Positions 57,754 through 64,000 of a stretch of 64,000 nucleotides of DNA are shown piece by piece. The notes under the pieces are model-generated. The model saw only the letters and a list, made by a program, of their open reading frames with translations. It ran no database searches and had not been told where the DNA came from. Made by a program: the position numbers and the translations under genes. Origin of the DNA: Frondihabitans australicus (GTDB lineage Bacteria; Actinomycetota; Actinomycetes; Actinomycetales; Microbacteriaceae); assembly GCF_003634555.1 (NCBI RefSeq), contig NZ_RBKS01000001.1, forward strand, positions 124,001 through 188,000, given 5' to 3'. The first letter of the stretch is position 1. The number at the start of each line of letters is the position of its first letter.

Positions 57754-57759
57754 TACACT
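57754..57759 (+). promoter_or_regulatory. -10 hexamer TACACT upstream of tRNA-Trp and secE
   Basis: TACACT with GGACTT 17 bases upstream (57731-57736), about 120 bases before tRNA-Trp. It is the likely promoter of tRNA-Trp and possibly of secE-nusG. Confidence 0.4.
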
Positions 57760-57879
57760 GTTCTGCGGTGGTGGAATCCACCAAGCTTTTCCATGCCTGC
57801 GATGCATCGGTTCCGGTGCCGCGCAGACGACCGACCCGCAGGGGGTGGGCGAGAAGTTCGACCGGGTTCCGCAGATCCT

Positions 57880-57952
57880 AGGGCGGTGGCTCAATTGGTA
57901 GAGCAGCGGTCTCCAAAACCGCAGGTTGCAGGTTCGAGTCCTGTCCGCCCTG
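57880..57952 (+). tRNA. tRNA-Trp (anticodon CCA)
   Basis: Acceptor AGGGCGG (57880-57886) pairs with CCGCCCT (57945-57951), discriminator G at 57952. The anticodon loop has CCA between CGGT and ACCG stems (GCGGTCTCCAAAACCGC). It lies upstream of secE-nusG-rplK-rplA, the classic bacterial order. Confidence 0.97.
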
Positions 57953-58072
57953 CAGCCCTGTCCGCGCACGACGCGCGGGCTGGACGAACGTCCGCGAGCG
58001 TGCAGCGCGACCGGGCAGTGTCCACAGGATTCATTGTCCTGAGGCACGAGTGACCTGGAAGGCAAGTGCGTA

Positions 58073-58354
58073 GTGGCGAGAAAAGACGTTGACGTTCCCG
58101 ACGAGGACGTCGTCGCGATCGCGAGGGCCGACGGCGCCGCGCGTCGTGGGCGTTTCGCGCGGATCGCGCTGTTCATCCGCCAGGTCATCAACGAACTGAA
58201 GAAGGTCGTCACCCCGACGCGCCGCGAGCTGTTCGGCTTCACCGGTGTCGTGCTCGTGTTCGTCGTCATCATGATGGCGCTCGTCTTCGGTCTCGACACC
58301 CTGTTCGGTTTCGTCGTGCAGTACGTCTTCGGAAACGGCGTCAACGCCTCGTAA
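58073..58354 (+). CDS. secE: Preprotein translocase subunit SecE
   Basis: 93-aa single-span membrane subunit of the SecYEG channel. The amphipathic and membrane helices are RFARIALFIRQVINELKKVVTPTRRELFGFTGVVLVFVVIMMALVFGLDTLFG, with the conserved ELKKVxxPTRxE motif. The first 40 residues are a hydrophilic actinobacterial extension. GTG start. It is followed by nusG after about 105 bp. Confidence 0.96.
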   Translation: MARKDVDVPDEDVVAIARADGAARRGRFARIALFIRQVINELKKVVTPTRRELFGFTGVVLVFVVIMMALVFGLDTLFGFVVQYVFGNGVNAS

Positions 58355-58459
58355 CCCCGAGACCGGTCGGTCGTGACGATCGACCAGGTCGCAGGATCGG
58401 GTACACCCGCACGCAGACAGCACTCCGACAGCCCGCCCCAGACAACGGAAGAAGAAGCC

Positions 58460-59416
58460 TTGCCCAAGAACGAGCGCGACGACATCGATCTCGCCACCGC
58501 CGCCGAGCAGTCCTCGGAGGTCGAGGAGGTCCAGGAGGGCTCCTCGCAGACCGCCGACGAGGACAGCGTCGAGGCCGCCGAGCAGCGGGCCCTCGAGATC
58601 GACGAGACGAACGCCGAGGGCACCGACGCGATCACGAACCTCGACGACCTGCTCGACTCGCTCGACCAGTCGGAGGACGAGCAGGCCGACGCCGTCGTCG
58701 ACGACGCTCTCCAGGTGAACACCGCCGACGACGCCGAGGCCGCCATCGAGGCGACCGAGGACGAGGAAGAGGTCGACGAGGAGGACGAGGCCGAGGTCGA
58801 CCCGTACGAGGCCTTCCGCTACGAGCTCCGCGGCAAGCCGGGCAAGTGGTACGTCATCCACTCCTACGCGGGCTTCGAGCGCCGCGTGAAGCAGAACATC
58901 GAGAACCGCATGGTCTCGATGACCATGGAGGACTTCATCTACCAGGTGGAGGTCCCGATGGAAGACGTCGTCGAGATCAAGAACGGCCAGCGCAAGCTCG
59001 TCACGCGCGTCCGCATCCCCGGCTACGTGCTCGTCCGCATGGACCTCAACGAGGACTCCTGGTCGGTCGTCCGCCACACCCCGGGCGTCACGGGCTTCGT
59101 GGGCAACGCCCACAACCCCACGCCGCTCCGCTTCGAGGAGGCCTTCAACATGCTGAAGAGCCTCGTCCAGGTGCAGGAGGCCGCCCCGGCCGCCAAGGGC
59201 TCGTCGAAGGGCGCGAAGGCCGCCCAGCGGGTCATCCCGGCCGAGGTCGACTTCGAGATCGGCGAGACGATCACCATCAAGGAGGGCTCGTTCGCCGGCC
59301 TTCCCGGAACGATCAACGAGATCAAGCCCGAATCGGGTAAGCTCACTGTGCTCGTTTCGCTGTTCGAGCGTGAGACGCCTGTCGAGCTGTCGTTCGACCA
59401 GGTCACGAAGCTCTGA
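58460..59416 (+). CDS. nusG: Transcription termination/antitermination protein NusG
   Basis: 318-aa NusG. The NGN domain begins [26 protein letters not shown] (about residue 130) and contains [31 protein letters not shown]. The KOW domain is [48 protein letters not shown]. Before these is an acidic, probably disordered extension of about 125 residues rich in Glu, Asp, Ala and Ser. I start at TTG 58460 (LPKNERDD) with GGAAGAAG upstream; a GTG at 58373 would add 29 residues. It binds RNA polymerase and links it to the ribosome or Rho. Confidence 0.95.
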   Translation: MPKNERDDIDLATAAEQSSEVEEVQEGSSQTADEDSVEAAEQRALEIDETNAEGTDAITNLDDLLDSLDQSEDEQADAVVDDALQVNTADDAEAAIEATEDEEEVDEEDEAEVDPYEAFRYELRGKPGKWYVIHSYAGFERRVKQNIENRMVSMTMEDFIYQVEVPMEDVVEIKNGQRKLVTRVRIPGYVLVRMDLNEDSWSVVRHTPGVTGFVGNAHNPTPLRFEEAFNMLKSLVQVQEAAPAAKGSSKGAKAAQRVIPAEVDFEIGETITIKEGSFAGLPGTINEIKPESGKLTVLVSLFERETPVELSFDQVTKL

Positions 59417-59531
59417 ACCGACACAAGACTTTAGGCCGTCAGGCCTGAATCACCGGATCGAGCCCTTCGGGGCGTCCGGGAGAGCACGGTGCAACCGCAC
59501 CGGGTTCGAATCCACAAGAGAGAAGAATCAC

Positions 59532-59963
59532 ATGGCACCGAAAAAGAAGGTCACTGGTCTGATCAAGCTTCAGATCAACGCCGGCGCCGCGAACCCCGCC
59601 CCGCCCATCGGCCCGGCCCTGGGTCAGCACGGCGTGAACATCATGGAGTTCTGCAAGGCGTACAATGCGGCCACCGAGTCGCAGCGCGGCAACGTGATCC
59701 CCGTCGAGATCACCGTCTACGAGGACCGCTCGTTCACCTTCATCCTGAAGACCCCGCCGGCCGCCGAGCTCATCAAGAAGGCCGCCGGCCTCGCCAAGGG
59801 CTCCGCCACGCCGCACACCGTCAAGGTGGGCAAGCTGACGATGGACCAGGTCCGCGAGATCGCCCAGACCAAGCAGGCCGACCTCAACGCGAACGACATC
59901 GACGCCGCGGCGAAGATCATCGCCGGCACCGCCCGCTCCATGGGCATCACGGTCGACGCGTAG
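59532..59963 (+). CDS. rplK: Ribosomal protein uL11
   Basis: 143-aa large-subunit stalk-base protein that binds 23S r[48 protein letters not shown] is the canonical N-terminus with the proline-rich L11 motif. The C-terminal rRNA-binding domain ends [39 protein letters not shown] precedes the ATG. It is co-transcribed with rplA, 75 bp downstream. Confidence 0.98.
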   Translation: MAPKKKVTGLIKLQINAGAANPAPPIGPALGQHGVNIMEFCKAYNAATESQRGNVIPVEITVYEDRSFTFILKTPPAAELIKKAAGLAKGSATPHTVKVGKLTMDQVREIAQTKQADLNANDIDAAAKIIAGTARSMGITVDA

Positions 59964-60038
59964 TCCGTCCTCCACTCAGACAACCGTGGGAGAGCCGGCC
60001 AGGCTCGCAACCACACTCTCGAAATCAGGAGATTTCAC

Positions 60039-60728
60039 ATGGCTCAGAAGTCCAAGGCGTACCGCGCCGCTGCCGAGAAGATCGAGGCAGGCAAGCTCTA
60101 CACCCCGTCCGAGGCCGTCGCGGTCGCCCGTGAGACCGGCTCGAAGAAGTTCGACTCGACCGTCGAGGTCGCGCTGAAGCTCGGCGTCGACCCGCGCAAG
60201 GCGGACCAGATGGTGCGCGGCACCGTCATCCTGCCGCACGGCACCGGCAAGACCGCCCGCGTCATCGTCTTCGCGACGGGCGCTGCGGCCGAGGCCGCCA
60301 TCGCGGCCGGCGCCGACGAGGTCGGCGGCGACGAGCTCATCGAGAAGGTCGCCGGCGGCTACACCGCGTTCGACTCGGCCGTCTCGACCCCCGAGCTCAT
60401 GGGCAAGGTCGGTCGTCTCGGCAAGGTGCTCGGCCCGCGCGGCCTCATGCCCAACCCGAAGACCGGCACGGTCACCCCGAACGTCGGCCAGGCCGTCAGC
60501 GACATCAAGGGCGGAAAGATCGAGTTCCGCGTCGACAAGCACGCCAACGTGCACTTCGTCGTGGGCAAGGCCGGCTTCACCACCGAGCAGCTCAACGAGA
60601 ACATCGACGCCGCTCTCGAAGAGGTCATCCGCCTCAAGCCGTCCTCGTCGAAGGGCCGCTACATCACCAAGGGCACCGTCTCGACCACCTTCGGTCCTGG
60701 CATCCCGCTCGACATCAACGCGCTGTAG
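60039..60728 (+). CDS. rplA: Ribosomal protein uL1
   Basis: 229-aa large-subunit protein of the L1 stalk; in many bacteria it represses its own rplK-rplA m[30 protein letters not shown] begins the protein. [26 protein letters not shown] is the L1 signature (about residues 122-148) and [21 protein letters not shown] the end. AGGAGA lies nine bases before the ATG. A perfect 16-bp terminator hairpin follows at 60741. Confidence 0.98.
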   Translation: MAQKSKAYRAAAEKIEAGKLYTPSEAVAVARETGSKKFDSTVEVALKLGVDPRKADQMVRGTVILPHGTGKTARVIVFATGAAAEAAIAAGADEVGGDELIEKVAGGYTAFDSAVSTPELMGKVGRLGKVLGPRGLMPNPKTGTVTPNVGQAVSDIKGGKIEFRVDKHANVHFVVGKAGFTTEQLNENIDAALEEVIRLKPSSSKGRYITKGTVSTTFGPGIPLDINAL

Positions 60729-60740
60729 GCGACGGTCGAC

Positions 60741-60775
60741 AGAAGGCCCGCACCCCCTCGGGGTGCGGGCCTTCT
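60741..60775 (+). terminator. Terminator after rplA, perfect 16-bp stem
   Basis: Arms 60741-60756 (AGAAGGCCCGCACCCC) and 60760-60775 pair perfectly with a three-base loop CTC. It ends the rplK-rplA unit and, facing a convergent gene, can act both ways (AGAAGG/CCTTCT at the base). Confidence 0.9.
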
Positions 60776-60792
60776 CGCGTCGTGCGCGTCAG

Positions 60793-61782
60793 CTACTCGT
60801 CGGCGACCCGCAGCACGAGCTTGCCCCGGGTGTGGTGCTGCGCGAGCCGACGGTGGGCGTCCGCGACGTCCTCGAGGTCGTACACGTCGTCGACGTAGAC
60901 GGTCACGTCGCCCGAGTCGATCAGGCGCGCGATGATCGCGAGGCACGTGGCGTCGGGGGCGGTCTCGTAGCCGGTGAGCCTCGCCCCGGCGCCGTTCGCT
61001 CGATCCTGCAGCCCCGGCACCTCGCGCGGAGGAACGTGGATCATGGTGCCCCCGAGCCTCAGCACCTCGATCGATCGCAGCGCGACGTCGTCGTCGTCGA
61101 CGAGGTCGATCACGACGTCGACGACCGGCACTTCGTCCTCGAACAGACCGGCCGTGTAGTCGACCACCTGGGCCGCGCCGAGCTGACGCAGCCACGAGGC
61201 GTTGCGCGTCGAGGCCGTGGCGATCACGTGCGCGCCGAAGTAGGCGGCGAACTGGACCACAAAGTGACCCACGCCACCGGCGGCCGCGTGCACCAGGATC
61301 CGCTGGCCCTCGTGCGCCTTGGCCACATCGACGACGATGCCCCACGCGGTGAGCGCGGCCAGCGGCACTGCCGCGGCCTCCACGTGCGAGAGCGACGCCG
61401 GCTTCCTCGCAACCGAGAGCAGCGGCACGCTCACGTACTCGGCGTATGTGCCCGCCGCACGGGGCACCGACGCGACGCCGTAGACCTCGACGCCGGGCTT
61501 CAGCGTGCAGGCGGCATACGGACTCTCGACGACGACGCCCGAGAAGTCGCAGCCGAGCACCGCGGGCAGCTCCGGGGTGCCGCAGGAGCCGACGCGTCCG
61601 GCGCGCGCATCGGCGTCGAGCGGGTTGACCCCGGCCGCGATCACGCGGACGAGCACCTCCGACCCGAGGCGGCTCGGCGTCGCGATGGTCGCCTCGGTGA
61701 GCACGTCCGGCTCGCCGTTCTCGGTGATGACCATGGCTCGCATCGTGGCGGTCAGGGTCGGCCTTTCGGTCGTCGTCTTCAT
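60793..61782 (-). CDS. NADPH:quinone reductase-like zinc-independent dehydrogenase (MDR)
   Basis: 329-aa medium-chain dehydrogenase/reductase. An N-terminal catalytic domain (MVITENGEPDVLTEATI, VLVRVIAAGVNPLDADARAG, AVLGCDFSGVVVE) precedes a Rossmann fold with ILVHAAAGGVGHFVVQFAAYFGAHVIATAS. It lacks the zinc-binding cysteines, as quinone oxidoreductases do. Likely reduces quinones or enones with NADPH. ATG at 61782 is chosen; another in-frame ATG 13 codons later (RAMVIT) is possible. It converges on rplA. Confidence 0.88.
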   Translation of the reverse strand: MKTTTERPTLTATMRAMVITENGEPDVLTEATIATPSRLGSEVLVRVIAAGVNPLDADARAGRVGSCGTPELPAVLGCDFSGVVVESPYAACTLKPGVEVYGVASVPRAAGTYAEYVSVPLLSVARKPASLSHVEAAAVPLAALTAWGIVVDVAKAHEGQRILVHAAAGGVGHFVVQFAAYFGAHVIATASTRNASWLRQLGAAQVVDYTAGLFEDEVPVVDVVIDLVDDDDVALRSIEVLRLGGTMIHVPPREVPGLQDRANGAGARLTGYETAPDATCLAIIARLIDSGDVTVYVDDVYDLEDVADAHRRLAQHHTRGKLVLRVADE

Positions 61783-61903
61783 CGAGGGCCTTCCGTGGTT
61801 CAGGCTGGCCGGGCTCTTCTCGCGGCCCGGCGGCGTCCTCTCAGTCAAGTGGCGGCGTGAGTCCGATGTGTTTCGGGGGTGTCAAGCCTCGGGAAACTAT
61901 CGA

Positions 61904-61909
61904 TACGCT
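61904..61909 (+). promoter_or_regulatory. -10 hexamer TACGCT for the Pr6Pr gene
   Basis: TACGCT six bases before the GTG at 61916. Confidence 0.45.
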
Positions 61910-61915
61910 GAAAGG

Positions 61916-62560
61916 GTGAGACTCCTCTTCGGTTCCGTGCGCCTCGCCGTCGCGGTCGCGGTCGTCATCGCCGTGGCGTGCCAGTGGGCGCTCAGCCTCA
62001 ACTCGCCGGTCTACGCGTTCGCCAACTTCTTCGGCTACTTCACGATCCAGAGCAACCTCATCGTGGCCGCGGTCATGGCGATCTCCGGCGCGCTGCTGGT
62101 CATGAACCGGGTCCAGCCGCACTGGCTGGTCCTCGCGCGCGCCGCCGCGACGGCCTACATCGCGACGACCGGCGTGGTCTTCAACGTGCTGCTCGTCAAC
62201 GCGAGCCTCGACCAGTCGTTCAGCCTGCAGTGGGCGAGCGACGTCATGCACCGAGTCGTGCCGCTCGTCGTCGTGCTCGACTGGGTCTTCTTCGGCGACC
62301 GCAGCCGGATCCGGTGGTCTCGCCTGTGGTGGTTCCTCGCCTACCCGCTCGTCTGGGTGGTCGTGATCCTGCTGCGCGGCCAGAGCTTCGTGCCCTACCC
62401 GTTCCTCAACGTCGTGAAGCTCGGCTGGGGCGTCGTGCTGCTCTACTGCCTCGGCATCGCCATCTTCATCGCGGGGATGTCCGCGATCGTCATCTGGCTG
62501 AGCAGGTATCGGATCCTGACGTCGCCGGCGATCGACCTGCAGACCGTCAGCGCACGGTAG
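61916..62560 (+). CDS. Pr6Pr (FAR-17a/AIG1-like) six-helix membrane protein
   Basis: 214-aa membrane protein with six hydrophobic segments. The family pattern shows in NFFGYFTIQSNLIVAAVMAISGALL, ATTGVVFNVLLVN, LQWASDVMHRVVPLVVVLDWVFFG and FLAYPLVWVVVILLRGQSFVPYPFLNV. Members of the Pr6Pr/androgen-induced protein family are proposed lipid hydrolases in eukaryotes (conserved Thr/His), but the role in bacteria is open. TACGCT lies six bases before the GTG. Its 3' end overlaps the convergent YqaJ-type gene by 14 bp. Confidence 0.85.
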   Translation: MRLLFGSVRLAVAVAVVIAVACQWALSLNSPVYAFANFFGYFTIQSNLIVAAVMAISGALLVMNRVQPHWLVLARAAATAYIATTGVVFNVLLVNASLDQSFSLQWASDVMHRVVPLVVVLDWVFFGDRSRIRWSRLWWFLAYPLVWVVVILLRGQSFVPYPFLNVVKLGWGVVLLYCLGIAIFIAGMSAIVIWLSRYRILTSPAIDLQTVSAR

Positions 62561-63173
62561 CGGCGAGGGCCTCGAGCACCTGGTCGGCGAGGTGGATCAG
62601 CTGCTCGATCTCGTCGTCGTCGCGGTCGACCCAGCGGCACTCCGGCTCGGCGGCGATCGGCACGAAGTCGACGTGCTGCTCCCAGACGACGAGCGTGCGC
62701 TCGGCGCCGAGGACGTACTGCTGCCACCACACCTGGCGCAGGTACGAGCGGGGGATCGACCGCCACGCCTTGGCCGTGGTCTTGATCTCGGCGAGCTCGA
62801 GCGTGCCGTCGGCCCGGACCCCGACGCCGTCGGGCGTGGCCAGGTGCAGTCGCTGGCCGCGGGCGTGGAAGAGCTTCGTGCTCGGGTCGATCCGGTGGTG
62901 AACCTTCACCCAGCGGGCGATCTCGGGCTCGCGATTGCGACCGTGGTCGGTGTAGGCGTTGCCCGAGAAGGTCGAGCCGAACAGCTTCTCGTTCACGACG
63001 GCCCGCACCGCCGCGGGGCTGGACAGACGGGCGACGTCGGTCGCGGTGATGCCTCGGCTGCGCGCCCGCAGCCAGGCGACGCGGTCGGACGAGTCGGCCA
63101 GGATCCGGTCGGTGTGGAGCCTCGCGGGCAGCGGCTCGTCCCAGAGGGAGAGAGTCGGCTGCACGAGGGTCAC
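62547..63173 (-). CDS. YqaJ-type viral recombinase/exonuclease-like protein
   Basis: 208-aa protein of the PD-(D/E)XK nuclease fold, YqaJ/lambda-exonuclease-like. RSRGITATDVARLSSPAAVRAVVNEKL and GNAYTDHGRNREPEIARWV are the N-terminal blocks (Glu in REPE). GVGVRADGTLELAEIKTTAKAW carries the catalytic D...ExK. VWWQQYVLGAERTLVVWEQH is the final helix-strand (Gln). Such nucleases are usually phage-borne, but no other phage gene is near. GACAAT lies six bases before the GTG. It overlaps its convergent neighbour by 14 bp. Possible role in DNA processing or repair. Confidence 0.85.
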   Translation of the reverse strand: MTLVQPTLSLWDEPLPARLHTDRILADSSDRVAWLRARSRGITATDVARLSSPAAVRAVVNEKLFGSTFSGNAYTDHGRNREPEIARWVKVHHRIDPSTKLFHARGQRLHLATPDGVGVRADGTLELAEIKTTAKAWRSIPRSYLRQVWWQQYVLGAERTLVVWEQHVDFVPIAAEPECRWVDRDDDEIEQLIHLADQVLEALAATVR

Positions 63174-63179
63174 CCGACC

Positions 63180-63185
63180 ATTGTC
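63180..63185 (-). promoter_or_regulatory. -10 hexamer GACAAT for the YqaJ-type gene
   Basis: GACAAT on the minus strand, six bases before the GTG at 63173. Confidence 0.4.
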
Positions 63186-63199
63186 GCCCACGCCGGGCG

Positions 63200-64000
63200 T
63201 CAGAGCGCTTCGGCCGCCAGGGTGTCGAGGCTTTCGGGCGCGAGCGCGTGGTGGATGGCGAGCATGCTCGCACCGAGGATCGCCGCGCGGTCGGCGGCGC
63301 GCGACTGGACGATCGTGAGGTGCTCGGTCGCGAGCGGCATCGATCGCGAGTAGACGACCTCGCGGACGCCGGCCAGCAGGTGCTCGCCCGCCTCCGACAT
63401 CGAGCCGCCGATGGCGATGACGGAGGGGTTGATGAGGTTGACGCAGGTGGTGAGCACCTCGCCGATGTCGCGCCCAGCCTGACGCACGGCGCGGACGGCG
63501 TCGATGTCGCCTCGGCGCACGAGGTCGACCACGTCGGATCCCCGGCTCACGTCGATCCCCTCGGCGCGCAGCGCGGCGACGATCGCCGGCCCGGACGCCA
63601 CGGCCTCCAGGCAGCCGGTGTTGCCGCAGCGGCAGGCGATGCCGTGCCCGCGGCTGACCGGGATGTGCCCGATGTCGCCGGCGATGCCCTGGGCGCCGCG
63701 CTGCAGCTGTCCGCCCGAGATGATGCCGGAGCCGATGCCGGTCGCGACCTTGAGGAAGAAGAGGTGGTCGACGTCGGGCCACGAGTACGTGCGCTCGCCG
63801 AGGGCCATGATGTTGACGTCGTTGTCGACGTACACGGGCACGTCGATGTGTCGTCGCACCCAGCCGGGCACGTCGAAGGCGTCCCAGCCCGGCATGATCG
63901 GCGGGTTCACCGGGCGACCGGTGGAGAACTCGACGGGCCCGGGCAGTCCGATGCCGGCGGCGATGAGGTCGCCGCGCGTGCGGCCGAGTCGGCCCAGGAG
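63200..64000 (-). CDS. ROK family sugar kinase or regulator (5' end cut by window edge)
   Basis: The last 266 codons of a ROK-family protein; the start lies beyond the right edge. The ROK core is present: GIGLPGPVEFSTGRPVNPPIMPGW, VYVDNDVNIMALGERTYSW (catalytic Asp region), ATGIGSGIISGGQLQRGAQGIAGDIGHIPV (the DIGH Asp-His) and the zinc site CRCGNTGCLEAVAS. The C-terminus has NLINPSVIAIGGSMSEAGEHLLAGV. Whether an N-terminal winged helix (a repressor, NagC/XylR type) or only a kinase precedes is not visible. Confidence 0.9.
   Translation of the reverse strand, partial: LLGRLGRTRGDLIAAGIGLPGPVEFSTGRPVNPPIMPGWDAFDVPGWVRRHIDVPVYVDNDVNIMALGERTYSWPDVDHLFFLKVATGIGSGIISGGQLQRGAQGIAGDIGHIPVSRGHGIACRCGNTGCLEAVASGPAIVAALRAEGIDVSRGSDVVDLVRRGDIDAVRAVRQAGRDIGEVLTTCVNLINPSVIAIGGSMSEAGEHLLAGVREVVYSRSMPLATEHLTIVQSRAADRAAILGASMLAIHHALAPESLDTLAAEAL

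Overview
The window is about 70% GC. It has GTG and TTG starts, stop/start overlaps of the ATGA and GTGA kind, and many genes whose start codon lies 5-8 bases after a TANNNT hexamer (leaderless style). It also has a complete futalosine-independent menaquinone set, ResB/CcsB cytochrome c maturation, an archaeal-type AspRS and a NusG with a long acidic N-terminus. Together these indicate an aerobic actinobacterium, most likely Microbacteriaceae. No rRNA, insertion sequence, prophage or CRISPR array is visible. The DNA is ordinary chromosome with a few small accessory patches.

Layout. 1-6483: ElaA-type acetyltransferase (cut by the left edge), PfkB kinase, then a MarR / photolyase / serine hydrolase / DUF1801 operon divergent from a two-domain VOC protein. 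6484-8049: a winged-helix regulator between two structured non-coding stretches. 8050-11156: upp, tadA, a CDF cation transporter and proC. 11170-12810: a low-GC island with two minus-strand genes of unknown function, a 308-aa soluble protein and a four-helix membrane protein. 12833-16866: KtrAB potassium uptake, an ArsR regulator, an excisionase-type HTH protein, the 32-aa ribosomal protein bS22, a glutaredoxin-like protein and a Dabb protein.

16887-36707 is the respiratory core. It holds aspS, a phosphatase, resA-ccdA-resB-ccsB (cytochrome c maturation), an epoxide hydrolase, then menC, menB, menE, menA, menD, ppk2, menF, menG, a polyprenyl diphosphate synthase and ferredoxin-NADP reductase. 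The men genes make the naphthoquinone head, prenylate it and methylate it; the polyprenyl synthase supplies the tail. No menH is seen here. A repeat array rich in GGGAGGA follows menA.

36768-44469: yajQ, tRNA-Tyr, inositol monophosphatase, M23 peptidase, a GH13 glucosidase, two aldo/keto reductases around a 2'-5' RNA ligase-like gene, tRNA-Thr and tRNA-Met. The tRNA-Met 3' end is partly duplicated downstream. 44721-47616: an epoxide hydrolase-like / MFS pair divergent from a TetR gene. 48226-52216: a type III PKS - methyltransferase - flavin monooxygenase operon facing a UbiA prenyltransferase, resembling phenolic-lipid loci. 52563-57674: two MaoC dehydratases with murB, an ABC exporter and an aminotransferase. 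57880-60728: tRNA-Trp, secE, nusG, rplK, rplA. 60793-64000: quinone reductase, Pr6Pr membrane protein, YqaJ-type nuclease and a ROK protein cut by the right edge.

The observations most worth following are the low-GC two-gene island (soluble plus four-helix membrane protein, a RexAB-like layout), a strongly over-represented octamer GCAGGATC/GATCCTGC across the window, the GGGAGGA array after menA, and a promoter-dyad-terminator arrangement at 6560-6815 that looks like a small RNA locus.
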